A stretch of 64,000 nucleotides of DNA, from assembly GCA_002422085.1 (NCBI GenBank), contig DISZ01000010.1, forward strand, positions 323,440 to 387,439, read 5' to 3'. How positions within the stretch are numbered: position 1 is the stretch's first letter; the number at the start of each line of letters is the position of its first letter. Shown here piece by piece: positions 36,272 through 45,351 of the stretch. A program made the translations under genes and the position numbers. The notes under the pieces are model-generated. The model made no database searches. It had not been told where the DNA came from and was given only the letters and a program-made list of their open reading frames with translations. The stretch is from Rhodobacteraceae bacterium UBA6197 (GTDB taxonomy: Bacteria > Pseudomonadota > Alphaproteobacteria > Rhodobacterales > Rhodobacteraceae).

Positions 36272-36921
36272 GACTGGGAATACCTCCGTTCGAGATGGCG
36301 CGTCAGAAAGGTAAGCGGCAGGCTGAGCGCCAGATAGATCAGCGCGACCAGCGTGAATACCGTCATGTTGTCGAATGTCGAGGCCGCGATCAGTTGCCCC
36401 TGACGGGTCAGTTCGGCCACCGTGATGGTGGACACCAGCGATGAATCCTTCAGCATCATGATGATCGTGTTGCCGAAGGGCGGCAGAACGATGCGCACCG
36501 CCTGCGGCATGATCACCCGACGCATGACAAGCCAGTCGGTCATGCCAATCGAATGCGCCGCCTCGATCTGGCCACGGTCGATGGCCTCGATTCCGGCACG
36601 AAAGTTTTCCGCCTGATAGGCAGAATAAGCGATTCCGAGACCGATGATGCCCGCCTGAACCGCCGTCAGATTGATGCCTATGTCGGGCATCACGAAATAG
36701 ATGTAGAACAGTTGCACGATGATCGGGATGCCCCGGATAACCGTGATGAACGTCCGGCTGATCCAAACCAGCACCGGGATGCGCGACCAGGTCATGATCG
36801 CCCAGACAAAGCCGAGGCCCGTGCTGATCATGACCGAGAACAGCGTAACGACCAGCGTAAGGACGACCCCTTCCATCAAGATGGGAAGGTAATCGGCAGC
36901 TCCTGCGAGAAACCCAGTCAT
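36268..36921 (-). CDS. Polar amino acid-type ABC transporter permease
   Basis: A 217-residue HisM/GlnP-type permease with about five transmembrane helices. The EAA loop is clear (QIEAAHSIGMTDWLVMRRVI, about 137-156). Only one permease gene is present, so the channel is probably a homodimer. It follows the binding-protein gene after a 66-base gap that contains a hairpin. Confidence 0.93.
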   Translation of the reverse strand: MTGFLAGAADYLPILMEGVVLTLVVTLFSVMISTGLGFVWAIMTWSRIPVLVWISRTFITVIRGIPIIVQLFYIYFVMPDIGINLTAVQAGIIGLGIAYSAYQAENFRAGIEAIDRGQIEAAHSIGMTDWLVMRRVIMPQAVRIVLPPFGNTIIMMLKDSSLVSTITVAELTRQGQLIAASTFDNMTVFTLVALIYLALSLPLTFLTRHLERRYSQS

Positions 36922-36952
36922 TCAACCTCCTGCGGATACATTGGTGCGGGTG

Positions 36953-36973
36953 GGGCGACCAAACCGGCCGCCC
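36953..36973 (-). other. Hairpin between binding-protein and permease genes
   Basis: GGGCGACC and GGCCGCCC form an 8-bp stem (one G-U pair in the leftward transcript) with a five-base loop. It lies 14 bases after the stop of the binding-protein gene. No U-tract follows. Probably stabilises the upstream message or partly terminates. Confidence 0.55.
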
Positions 36974-36987
36974 TCCCGGTAGGAGAC

Positions 36988-37752
36988 CTAGTTGATCCCC
37001 CATTTTGCGACGATCTCGTCCAGCTTGCCGGACTCTTTCAGCATCGCGAGGCCCGCGTTGATCTTGGCAAGAAGCTCGGTATCGTCCTGCCGAACCGCGA
37101 TGGCGACACTTCCGGTAACCTGGCTTTCGTATTCCTGAACCAGGCGCACGTCAGACGCGCCTTGCGACAGCTGATAGGCCACGATCGGGCGGTCCCCAAA
37201 GCCAGCGTCGATCCGGCCCAGTGACACATCGCGCATGATATCCGCGATTGTGTCGTAGACCTTGACTTCCTTGAACTTTCCGCTGGCCTTGAGCGGCTCG
37301 ATATAGGCTGTGCCGACCTGCGCCCCGGCCACTTTTCCGTCCAGATCGTCCAACGATTTGTAGGTGCCGGTATCGTCGTTCTTGACGAACAGACCCTCGC
37401 CATAGGTATAGACGGGGTCGCTGAACGCCACGACCTTGGCGCGTTCCTCGGTCGCATACATCGCGGCGGCAATGATGTCGATCTTTCCGCTGGTCAGCGA
37501 TGGGATCAGCGCGCTCCATTGCGTTGCCTCAACCTCGGGCGTAAAACCCTCTGCTTCCCCGATCGCCGTGATGATATCGACCATCACCCCGCTGATCTGG
37601 TTGGTTTTCACGTCAAGAAAGGTAAACGGCACGCCGGACGGCGTCGATCCCACCTTGAGGGCAACATCCTGGGCAATCGCCGTGCCGGTCAGAAAGCCAC
37701 TGGTCAGCAGCGCCACTGTGGCGCCGCGAACAATACGAGTGAAGTGTGTCAT
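36988..37752 (-). CDS. Periplasmic amino acid-type binding protein (SBP family 3)
   Basis: A 254-residue solute-binding protein with a signal peptide (about 1-27, ending in TAIAQD). Family features are the LKVGSTPSGVPFTF start, the GVMVDIITAIGE block and the YATEERAKVVAFSDPV block whose Arg normally holds the ligand carboxylate. First gene of the transporter operon and divergent from an Xre-cupin regulator. The ligand is unknown. Confidence 0.92.
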   Translation of the reverse strand: MTHFTRIVRGATVALLTSGFLTGTAIAQDVALKVGSTPSGVPFTFLDVKTNQISGVMVDIITAIGEAEGFTPEVEATQWSALIPSLTSGKIDIIAAAMYATEERAKVVAFSDPVYTYGEGLFVKNDDTGTYKSLDDLDGKVAGAQVGTAYIEPLKASGKFKEVKVYDTIADIMRDVSLGRIDAGFGDRPIVAYQLSQGASDVRLVQEYESQVTGSVAIAVRQDDTELLAKINAGLAMLKESGKLDEIVAKWGIN

Positions 37753-37799
37753 GGTATCTCCCGTTGCGTTGCGCGACCTGTGCTGATTTGATATATATT

Positions 37800-37843
37800 G
37801 AAATTCAGGCCGAGTTATTTCAGTCTGACGAAATTAGACCGAG
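37800..37843. promoter_or_regulatory. Repeats in the ABC transporter / Xre-cupin divergent promoter
   Basis: GAAATTCAGGCCGAG (37800-37814) and GAAATTAGACCGAG (37830-37843) form a near-identical direct repeat whose GAAATT cores are exactly 30 bases, three helical turns, apart. TATTTC-N8-GAAATT overlaps the second copy as an imperfect palindrome. The same GAAATT core occurs in the promoter dyad of the second Xre-cupin gene. Likely operators for this regulator pair (inference). Confidence 0.45.
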
Positions 37844-37855
37844 GTTGTCAACCGT

Positions 37856-38467
37856 ATGAACTCCAATGCACCAGCATCCTCCGACGATGGCATCGATCAA
37901 TCGGGCTCGGGGGGGCATGAAATCGGCGGCCGGCTCAGGCTGCGTCGCAAGGTGCGCGGCCTGTCTCTCAAGGACGTGGCGCAACGGGCCGATGTCTCGA
38001 TTGGCTTGCTGAGCCAGATCGAGCGCGGATTGACGATGCCGTCGGTGCGATCGCTTGGGGCCATCTGCTCGGCACTGGAGATGCCGGTCGGCTGGCTGTT
38101 CGATTCCCCTGACTCGGCCGATCAAAGCGCCATCGTCGTGCGCCACCACCAGCGTCGGGTGCTGGATCTTGGCTCGAAAGGCATGGTCAAGGAACTGATG
38201 ACTCCTGACTCTTGCGGCGGAATTCAGATGATGCGGCTGGTGATTCGCCCCGGCGGTTCGACGGGTGAGACGCCATACAATCACCCTCTCGGCGCGAAAT
38301 GCGGCACCGTGCTTGCCGGCGTTCTGGGCCTTGAGGTGGATGGCGAGGTCTTTCGACTGGCGGTCGGTGACAGCTTTGCTTTCGACGCCAATCGCATGAT
38401 CCGGTTCTGGTGTGACGGAGACCAGACAACAGAGGCTTTGTGGGTCGTAACGCCCGCAGTTTACTGA
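37856..38467 (+). CDS. Xre-cupin transcriptional regulator
   Basis: A 203-residue regulator with an Xre helix-turn-helix (about 25-80; LRRKVRGLSLKDVAQRADVS and IGLLSQIERG) and a C-terminal cupin (about 120-200; GTVLAGVLGLEVDGE, LAVGDSFAFDA). It is like PuuR-type regulators of polyamine and amino-acid catabolism, which sense the small molecule through the cupin. It is divergent from the ABC transporter and 20 bases upstream of an amine-type flavoprotein oxidoreductase, so it probably controls both. A paralogue lies at 40367-40966. Confidence 0.9.
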   Translation: MNSNAPASSDDGIDQSGSGGHEIGGRLRLRRKVRGLSLKDVAQRADVSIGLLSQIERGLTMPSVRSLGAICSALEMPVGWLFDSPDSADQSAIVVRHHQRRVLDLGSKGMVKELMTPDSCGGIQMMRLVIRPGGSTGETPYNHPLGAKCGTVLAGVLGLEVDGEVFRLAVGDSFAFDANRMIRFWCDGDQTTEALWVVTPAVY

Positions 38468-38487
38468 ACGACGACAGGGGGACAGCC

Positions 38488-39780
38488 ATGATCAGAAACG
38501 AACGCGATACAATATCCAACTCGCTTTGGACAGCGACGGCCAATCCGGCCCCCGATTGCCCGCCCCTGAGCGGGGATACAGACTGCGACATTGCCATCAT
38601 CGGTGGGGGTTTTACCGGCCTTTCGGCGGCGCTCCACCTGGCCGAACTAGGTCGCCGCGTGGTGGTGCTCGAGGCAGAGACACCCGGTTGGGCCGCCTCC
38701 GGGCGCAATGGCGGTCAGGTCAACCCGGGCCTCAAGGAAGACCCCGATACGATCGAACAAAGGTTCGGCAAGGATGTCGGCGGCAAGATGGTGGCCTTGT
38801 CAGGCGGTGCGGGTCAATTCGTGTTCGATCTGATCCAGCGGCTCGACATCTCTTGCGCCGCGCGTCAGACCGGCTGGATCCAGCCGGTCCACAGCGCCAA
38901 ATCCGAAGCCACGGTGCGCACCCGGGTTGAGCAGTGGCGCCGCCGTGGCGCGCCCTTGCGCATGCTGACCCGCGAGGAAACTGCCGACCTGCTTGGCTGC
39001 GACGCTTACAGCGCCGCCATGATTGACCAACGCGGCGGGAATTTGCACCCGCTGAACTATGCCCTCGGGCTGGCGGATGCGGCGTTGCGTGCCGGTGCGT
39101 CGATCCATGGGCAAAGCCGCGTGACCGGCTTTGAAATGCGGGGCGATCACCATCTGCTGCGGACCGAGGGGGGCACTGTGCGTGCCGCAAAGGTCTTGGT
39201 GTGCACCAACGGCTATACCGATGGGCTGATTTCGCCCATGCGGCAGACGGTGGTTCCAATCCGCTCGATCCAGGTTGCGACCGATATCCTGCCTCACGAG
39301 ATCGCGCAGCAGATTCTGCCGCAAGGCCATTCGGCGTCGGACAGCCGACGGTTGTTGCTTTACTTTCGCAAGGATGCGGCAGGCCGCTTCATCATGGGGG
39401 GGCGCGGCGACTACAGTGACAAAGGCATCCGGCGCCAGATGCAGGCGCTGCGCGACGCCTCGGTCAGACTTTATCCCGTGCTGCGGGACGTGCCGTGGAA
39501 GTATGCCTGGGGCGGCTTTGTGGCGATGACCCAAGACCACTACCCGCATCTTGATCTGGTCGCCCCGAACATGATGGCGAGCCTGGGCTACAATGGCCGG
39601 GGCGTTGCCATGGCGACGGTCTTGGGCAAGGTGATGGCCGACTGGGCCAGCGGCACGCCTGAAGCCGCGCTGGACTATCCGGTTACGCGCCCGCGCCCGA
39701 TCCCTTTCTATTTCATGCGCAGACCTGCGGTCATGGCCACCGTCGCCTGGTCGCGATTCAGGGACTCACTGGAACGCTGA
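38488..39780 (+). CDS. FAD-dependent amine oxidoreductase (PuuB-like)
   Basis: A 430-residue DAO-family flavoprotein. The FAD-binding motif is IAIIGGGFTGLSAALHLAEL (about 32-51) and the GWAASGRNGGQVNPG block is the one seen in gamma-glutamylputrescine oxidases. The C-terminus shows GYNGRGVAMATVLGK. It likely oxidises a secondary or primary amine, with the substrate delivered by the adjacent ABC transporter. The ATG at 38488 follows AGGGGG; cotranscription with the Xre-cupin gene is likely. The exact substrate is unknown. Confidence 0.88.
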   Translation: MIRNERDTISNSLWTATANPAPDCPPLSGDTDCDIAIIGGGFTGLSAALHLAELGRRVVVLEAETPGWAASGRNGGQVNPGLKEDPDTIEQRFGKDVGGKMVALSGGAGQFVFDLIQRLDISCAARQTGWIQPVHSAKSEATVRTRVEQWRRRGAPLRMLTREETADLLGCDAYSAAMIDQRGGNLHPLNYALGLADAALRAGASIHGQSRVTGFEMRGDHHLLRTEGGTVRAAKVLVCTNGYTDGLISPMRQTVVPIRSIQVATDILPHEIAQQILPQGHSASDSRRLLLYFRKDAAGRFIMGGRGDYSDKGIRRQMQALRDASVRLYPVLRDVPWKYAWGGFVAMTQDHYPHLDLVAPNMMASLGYNGRGVAMATVLGKVMADWASGTPEAALDYPVTRPRPIPFYFMRRPAVMATVAWSRFRDSLER

Positions 39781-40366
39781 AGGACAAACCGGCGCATCCG
39801 CGCGAGGCCCTGTTTCGGGCGAAAGGCGTTTGATCTGCCACGGGGCAAGTGCGCCATCCGTGATCGGTGTCCGGGCCCCTTTTGAACGCCGACGACGACG
39901 TGAACGATATCCCCGGACCTGTAGATCATCGGCATGTTGGCCAAGCATGAGGCCGGTGCGAAAGGCGCCGGCCTTTACCGCAGGCACCGCAATCCTGTTC
40001 TTGGGCAGGGACGGCGCCGACCAGGTGATCCCGACGGGGCGAACGACGAATACCCTTTCGCCACAACCGCCCAAATGCTCCGCAAATTGACGCCTGCCTT
40101 ACCTGTGCCGCAGAAACCGCAAGTCGCCCAAGCAAAAGGGGCGCGCACGACATGATTGCCTCGCGACTTTCGGCGCACGCAGCACGTTGTTTTACCACGG
40201 AAAAGGTCAACGAGGGTGTTCGCCGCGACCGCTACGCGAATTCGCCAGGCCAACCGATGCGAACCTTGGATCGGTGTCGGCAAAGGTCCATCCACACCGA
40301 GGCTTGGATCATCGTCCGAAGGGGGCCCTCGAAAACAAGAGCATCGCCGTCGCACCTTGGCATTCG
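39781..40366. other. Region without a supported gene
   Basis: About 590 bases between two convergent genes. Several overlapping open frames of 70-130 codons exist on both strands, but none has a domain, signal peptide or plausible ribosome-binding site. It may be degenerate DNA. Confidence 0.35.
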
Positions 40367-40966
40367 TCAATAGACCGGCGGAGAGACCACCCAGATTGCG
40401 ACGGCGGCGACGTCATGGTCGTTGCGCCAGCTGTAGGCCCGGCCGGTGAACTGAAAGCTGTCGCCCGGCTCCAGCGAGACGACCAGATCGCCGATCTGCA
40501 AGGACAACCGGCCCGAAATCAGCGTGCCGCCATCCTCGGCGTGCCGCGCGGCAAGCACTCTGCCGCTGCTTGATCTTGGCGCAAAGGTTGATTTGATCAT
40601 CTCGAAGCTGCCACCAAGCGTTGGCGACAACAGTTCTTCGATCAATCCGGATTTGCTTGATCCGAGCGGGCTTCGGTCGGCGGCGCGCAGAACGATCCCT
40701 TGTTCTTCTGGGCGGCGGTTCGCAGAGCGGAAAAAGAAGCTGATATTTACGCCGAAATGGGCCGCGATGGTTGCGAGATCGGTGATCGAGGGCGTTGCCC
40801 GTCCGCGCTCGACCTGACTGAGCCAGCCTACCGAACGGCCAAGCATGCCAGAGAGTTCCTTGATCGTGGTCCCCCGCGATTTACGCAATGCGCGAATATC
40901 GTTTCCGACAAGGTTGATGGGGGGCAATTGAGCAGATCCGATCGCGGTCCAAAGAGGCCTGAGCAT
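40367..40966 (-). CDS. Xre-cupin transcriptional regulator (paralogue)
   Basis: A regulator of about 199 residues with an Xre helix-turn-helix (IRALRKSRGTTIKELSGMLG, VGWLSQVERGRATPS) and a C-terminal cupin ending VAIWVVSPPVY. It resembles the regulator at 37856-38467, which ends LWVVTPAVY. The frame is open back to an ATG at 41062, but that codon lies inside a perfect operator-like palindrome, so a later start (40966 is used) is likelier; no good ribosome-binding site decides it. It is divergent from the dimethylglycine/sarcosine dehydrogenase-like gene and probably controls it. Confidence 0.85.
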   Translation of the reverse strand: MLRPLWTAIGSAQLPPINLVGNDIRALRKSRGTTIKELSGMLGRSVGWLSQVERGRATPSITDLATIAAHFGVNISFFFRSANRRPEEQGIVLRAADRSPLGSSKSGLIEELLSPTLGGSFEMIKSTFAPRSSSGRVLAARHAEDGGTLISGRLSLQIGDLVVSLEPGDSFQFTGRAYSWRNDHDVAAVAIWVVSPPVY

Positions 40967-41036
40967 TGCGTAGGGAGAGGACAATAACAAGGACAACATA
41001 CACAAGAATGATGTATGTCGCAGTTTTTCTGCCAAT

Positions 41037-41063
41037 AATGAAATTCCATGCGAAAATTTCATT
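41037..41063. promoter_or_regulatory. Perfect dyad upstream of the second Xre-cupin gene
   Basis: AATGAAATT (41037-41045) and AATTTCATT (41055-41063) form a perfect 9-bp inverted repeat with a nine-base spacer. It lies in the divergent region before the flavoprotein at 41208 and is a strong operator candidate. The GAAATT core also recurs near 37800 and 37830. Confidence 0.6.
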
Positions 41064-41207
41064 TGACGGTGACTGGAATGAGTTTTCTATGATCCGGCAG
41101 CCCAGACGGATTTCGCGTCGGGGTTAGCCCCGTTCGCCGACCACACAGTCATCCTCGCGCATCCGGCTGACGCGGCTGCGCGGCAACGATCCGAAAAGAG
41201 TAGCTCC

Positions 41208-43658
41208 ATGGCCCAAATCCCGACCAAGGCCCGCGTCGTCATTATCGGCGGCGGCATTTCCGGATGTTCTGTCGCGTATCATTTGGCCAAACTGGGTTGG
41301 AAAGACATCGTCTTGCTGGAACGCAAGCAGTTGACCAGCGGCACCACATGGCATGCTGCGGGGCTGGTGGGGCAGTTGCGCGCCAATGCGAACATGACGC
41401 GATTGGCAAAGTATTCCGCCGACCTTTACAAACGGCTCGAGGCAGAGACCGGTTTGGCAACGGGCTTGCGCCAATGCGGGTCGATCACGGTGGCGCTGAC
41501 CGCTGAGCGGCGCGAAGAGATCCTGCGCCAGGCGAGCCTTGCGCGGGCTTTCGGCGTCGAGGTGAACGAGATGTCGCCTGCGGACGTGAAGGCGGCCTAC
41601 CCCCATCTTGAAATCGGCGATGTGGTGGCGGGGGTGCATCTGCCCGGAGATGGGCAGGCCGATCCCGCCAATATCGCGCTGGCTCTGGCCAAGGGCGCCC
41701 GGATTCGCGGCGCGCAGATCAGCGAGCAGGTCAAGGTGACCCGCGTGACGCAGGCCGAGGGGCGCGTCACCGGCGTGGATTGGGAAATGGGCGGCGACAA
41801 CGGGCACATTGCCGCCGATATGGTTGTCAACTGCGGCGGCATGTGGGGCCGCGATCTGGCCGCCCGGAACGGGGTGACGCTGCCGCTGCATGCGTGCGAG
41901 CATTTTTATATCGTGACCGAGGCGATCCCAGATCTAGCGCGGTTGCCCGTGTTGCGCGTGCCCGACGAATGCGCCTACTACAAGGAAGATGCGGGCAAGA
42001 TCCTGCTTGGCGCGTTCGAACCTGTCGCAAAGCCTTGGGGGATGAATGGCATCCGCGAGGATTTCTGTTTCGATCAGCTGCCCGAAGATTTCGACCATTT
42101 CGAACCGATCCTTGAAAAAGCCATCGCGCGGATGCCGCTCTTGGCGAAAGCGGGCATCCACACTTTCTTCAATGGCCCCGAAAGCTTCACGCCAGACGAT
42201 CGGTATTATCTGGGTGAGGCGCCGGAGCTTCAGGGATACTGGATCGCCGCCGGGTATAACTCCATCGGCATCGTGTCATCCGGGGGCGCGGGCATGGCCT
42301 TGGCACAGTGGATGAATGACGGCGAGCCGCCGTTTGATCTGTGGGATGTCGATATCCGCCGGGCGCAGCCGTTCCAGAAGAACCGCCGCTATCTCAAGGA
42401 ACGGGTCACCGAAACGCTTGGCCTGCTTTATGCCGATCACTTCCCCTATCGCCAGATGGCCACATCGCGCGGCATTCGTCGCTCGCCGCTGCACGAACAC
42501 CTCAAGGCGCGCGGCGCGGTCTTTGGCGAGGTCGCGGGTTGGGAACGGGCAAACTGGTTCGCCAATCCCGGGCAGACGCCGGAATACCGCTATAGCTGGA
42601 AGCGGCAAAACTGGTTTGACAACAGCCGCGCAGAGCATATGGCACTGCGCGAAGGCGTTGGCCTGCTGGACATGACCTCCTTTGGCAAGATCCGGGTGGA
42701 GGGGCGTGATGCGTTGCGCTTCGTGCAAGGGCTTTGCGCCAACCAGATGGATGTCGAAGCCGGGCGCATCGTCTATACCCAGATGCTGAATACCCGCGGT
42801 GGCATCGAATGTGACCTTACGGTGACCCGCTTGTCCGAGACGGCGTTTTATCTGGTGGTGCCGGGCGCGACCTTGCAGCGCGATCTGGCATGGCTGCGCC
42901 GCCATTTGGCCGAACTGAACGTGACGATCACCGATGTCACCGCCGCAGAGGTTGTGCTGCCGCTGATGGGGCCGAAATCGCGCGATCTGCTGGCGCGGGT
43001 CTCGCCCAATGATTTCTCGAATGGCGCCCATCCGTTTGGCTGCGCACGCGAGATCGAGATCGGCATGGGGATCGCGCGCGCGCACCGCGTCACCTATGTG
43101 GGCGAACTGGGCTGGGAATTATATGTGTCGAGCGATCAGGCCACTCATGTGTTCGAAACCATCATCGAGGCGGGCGAGGGTCTCGGGCTGAAGCTCTGCG
43201 GTTTGCACGCGATGGATAGCTGCCGGATCGAGAAAGGCTACCGCCATTTCGGCCATGACATCACCGATGAGGATCACGTGCTGGAGGCGGGGCTTGGCTT
43301 TGCGGTGAAGCTGGCCAAAGGCGATTTCATCGGCCGCGACGCGGTGTTGCGCAAGAAAGAGGAGGGGCTTTCGCGTCGAATGATGCAATTCCGGCTCAAA
43401 GATCCCGAGCCCTTGCTGTTTCACAACGAGCCCATCCTGCGTGACGGCAAAATCGTCGGTTTTCTCAGCTCTGGCAATTATGGGCATGCGCTGGGCGCGG
43501 CAATCGGTCTGGGCTACGTGCCCTGTGACATGCCCGGTGAGACTATCGAGACGATGTTGGCGTCGGGCTATGCAATCGAGATCGCCGGCAAGGTATATGA
43601 CGCCGCGGCAAGCGTTTCGCCGATGTATGATCCGCGCTCAGAGCGCATCCGCGCTTGA
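41208..43658 (+). CDS. Dimethylglycine/sarcosine dehydrogenase-like flavoprotein with GcvT domain
   Basis: An 816-residue two-part enzyme. The N-terminal DAO domain (about 8-365) has the FAD motif VVIIGGGISGCSVAYHL and the SGTTWHAAGL block whose His49 is the usual site of covalent FAD in this family. An FAO middle domain (about 370-425; TLGLLYADHFPYRQ) is followed by a GcvT-like folate-binding domain (about 430-800; GVGLLDMTSFGKIRV and LGAAIGLGYV). Such enzymes demethylate dimethylglycine, sarcosine or similar N-methyl amines, passing formaldehyde to tetrahydrofolate. It is divergent from an Xre-cupin regulator. Precise substrate unresolved. Confidence 0.9.
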   Translation: MAQIPTKARVVIIGGGISGCSVAYHLAKLGWKDIVLLERKQLTSGTTWHAAGLVGQLRANANMTRLAKYSADLYKRLEAETGLATGLRQCGSITVALTAERREEILRQASLARAFGVEVNEMSPADVKAAYPHLEIGDVVAGVHLPGDGQADPANIALALAKGARIRGAQISEQVKVTRVTQAEGRVTGVDWEMGGDNGHIAADMVVNCGGMWGRDLAARNGVTLPLHACEHFYIVTEAIPDLARLPVLRVPDECAYYKEDAGKILLGAFEPVAKPWGMNGIREDFCFDQLPEDFDHFEPILEKAIARMPLLAKAGIHTFFNGPESFTPDDRYYLGEAPELQGYWIAAGYNSIGIVSSGGAGMALAQWMNDGEPPFDLWDVDIRRAQPFQKNRRYLKERVTETLGLLYADHFPYRQMATSRGIRRSPLHEHLKARGAVFGEVAGWERANWFANPGQTPEYRYSWKRQNWFDNSRAEHMALREGVGLLDMTSFGKIRVEGRDALRFVQGLCANQMDVEAGRIVYTQMLNTRGGIECDLTVTRLSETAFYLVVPGATLQRDLAWLRRHLAELNVTITDVTAAEVVLPLMGPKSRDLLARVSPNDFSNGAHPFGCAREIEIGMGIARAHRVTYVGELGWELYVSSDQATHVFETIIEAGEGLGLKLCGLHAMDSCRIEKGYRHFGHDITDEDHVLEAGLGFAVKLAKGDFIGRDAVLRKKEEGLSRRMMQFRLKDPEPLLFHNEPILRDGKIVGFLSSGNYGHALGAAIGLGYVPCDMPGETIETMLASGYAIEIAGKVYDAAASVSPMYDPRSERIRA

Positions 43659-43938
43659 TGGGGGACTACCGGCGGTGCGGCGGTCAGGTCTGACGCATGG
43701 GAACCATGTCCACCTGTGACGGACGACAGGACAGCCGATCAGGTCTGCGCCTCGCCAGAAGATGAATCGCAGCCGGAAGGGGGGAGGGTGGCCAGAATGT
43801 GCAATGACTGCGGCATCCTGCGACAAGGCGCGGGCGAGCAAGAGAAGGACGGCCGGGCACTACCTCCGGCACAGATGGCAGTTCGGGCAGTCTGCGGCAT
43901 TGGCGATCACTGCCTTGCCACCTTGCATTCGGGCGACG

Positions 43939-44496
43939 TCACGAGGGGGGCACGCATTTCTCGCGGCCGATGTAGCCGCTGTTGCCTTTGAGGGCCTTGG
44001 GCTTGGTCCCTTGGTAGCCCGTTGCAAGATCAGGCCCAAGGCGGTGTCGCAGAATGAAATATGTCAGCGTCGCGGACAGGGTGAATCGGGCGACATGGAT
44101 CGGTGTGAAACCGTCGAACACCATAGGCAGATGGAAGCCGCCGAATGCTGACGCCACCCCGAGCGCGATCGCGACGATGCCAATACCTGCGCGCGTCGCA
44201 GTCAGAACCTGACCCGCAGCCAGCGTTTGCCGGAACAGGATATCCGCCGATTTCGGCAAACAATACCAAGCCGATGCAAACATGAACCCGGGCGGTTCGG
44301 ACGGCGCGCGCAGGTCGGAAACCTTTGGCAGCATCGGCAGGCCCTGGATCACGAACAGCGCAAAACCCGCCAGAATGGGTAGCACCTCCAGCCCGTCGCG
44401 CACAAACATGGCGTGATCCAGACGGGTGGCGATCAGATGGCGAAACAGCCAAAGGGTGATCGCGGCCCACGAAAGGAAACAGGGCGCGAACTGCAC
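43939..44496 (-). CDS. CPBP-like integral membrane protein, possibly decayed
   Basis: A 185-residue hydrophobic product with about four transmembrane segments. The part KSADILFRQTLAAGQ and the later GGFHLPMVFDGFTP resemble the CPBP (Abi) family of intramembrane proteases, but the EExxxR catalytic motif is not seen, the fold looks shortened, and the C-terminal tail after residue 155 (charged, Gly/Lys-rich) does not look like membrane protein. It may be a pseudogene fragment. The 280 bases between it and the upstream flavoprotein hold nothing recognisable. Low confidence in function. Confidence 0.4.
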   Translation of the reverse strand: MQFAPCFLSWAAITLWLFRHLIATRLDHAMFVRDGLEVLPILAGFALFVIQGLPMLPKVSDLRAPSEPPGFMFASAWYCLPKSADILFRQTLAAGQVLTATRAGIGIVAIALGVASAFGGFHLPMVFDGFTPIHVARFTLSATLTYFILRHRLGPDLATGYQGTKPKALKGNSGYIGREKCVPPS

Positions 44497-44711
44497 CGGC
44501 GCTTCATCATATCCGCTCTACGGCGCAAGCCCTGCGACAAGCCTGCAATAACCTTGGCTCGAAGCCAGCCAGAGCATGGTCACGGCGCCGACAGCACGCC
44601 CCGCGTGCCCAAATGCCTTGGCGTCTGGGCGCCGGTTCCCTGTTATTGATCTTGGACAGGTGAAATCATGGTTCAGTCACGCGCGGTTGCGAAAACCATG
44701 CCGCCCTTGCG

Positions 44712-45026
44712 TCATCCCTTGGGTGCCGCACCCGCGGGCACACAGACCAACGCGGAGTCACGGCCTCGTGGCGGCTGTTGGCAGGTCCCCTCCAGCGCAG
44801 ATCTGCCCTTCAGGGCAACTTCGCAGCGCTCGCTTACGGCCTTTGACTGGCAGGCTTCAAAGGCCTCGGGCGGCGGCCCCCCGCGCGGCCGCGCGCCGTT
44901 CGCGCCGTTCGATTGCGCCAGAAACATCGGCGCGAGCAGATCGGTGGAGTCTGCCGCGGCGGGAAGATGCAGGGCCATCAGCGCAGCACAGACAACTGGC
45001 ACCAAGCGAAAAGCGGTCACGTTCAT
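44712..45026 (-). CDS. Small secreted protein with paired cysteines
   Basis: A 104-residue protein. GGAGG lies eight bases before the ATG at 45026. A signal peptide covers about residues 1-25 (ending HLPAAADS). The mature part has a Gly/Pro-rich linker and the block FEACQSKAVSERCEVALKG, then GTCQQPP and LVCVPAG, a four-cysteine pattern found in small secreted proteobacterial proteins of unknown function. Probably periplasmic or exported. Confidence 0.7.
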   Translation of the reverse strand: MNVTAFRLVPVVCAALMALHLPAAADSTDLLAPMFLAQSNGANGARPRGGPPPEAFEACQSKAVSERCEVALKGRSALEGTCQQPPRGRDSALVCVPAGAAPKG

Positions 45027-45351
45027 TCAGATAGCCTCCGGTTCGTTCTTGTTTCTCGTTTACCGCTCGAGGGCGCGGCGGGCGCTTGCTGGCATTGCAA
45101 GTCGTCTCTGCTTTTACGCGCGTGCAGCCGGTTTCCGCCGCAAGACGGCCCTGAATCTGGTTCGAGCCCGCTTCACCTGAGTTATGGTGACAGACCATCC
45201 CTCGGACTCAGGGCTGCGGCACCGATCGGGGCTGTGGGTACCTGTCCATCGGCAAGTGGGTTCGCAACGATCGCGCAACGGACAACACCCGGCAAATATC
45301 AACCGCCTTTGGAAAGCCGAAAGCGACCTTTCAGTAGCGTCGATTGCTGAC
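45027..45351. other. Region without a supported gene
   Basis: A 325-base gap between the small secreted protein and the TetR gene. Nothing recognisable is seen apart from the secreted protein's upstream region. Confidence 0.35.

Noticed and set aside
36272..37003. N-terminal extension of the amino-acid ABC ATPase frame
   Set aside because: It reads through the permease gene out of frame; the ATG at 36271 with ATGA coupling is the normal ATPase start.
41119..41132. Small hairpin CGGGG-TTAG-CCCCG before the dimethylglycine-dehydrogenase-like gene
   Set aside because: Only a 5-bp stem in a GC-rich genome, with no T-run; chance is likely.
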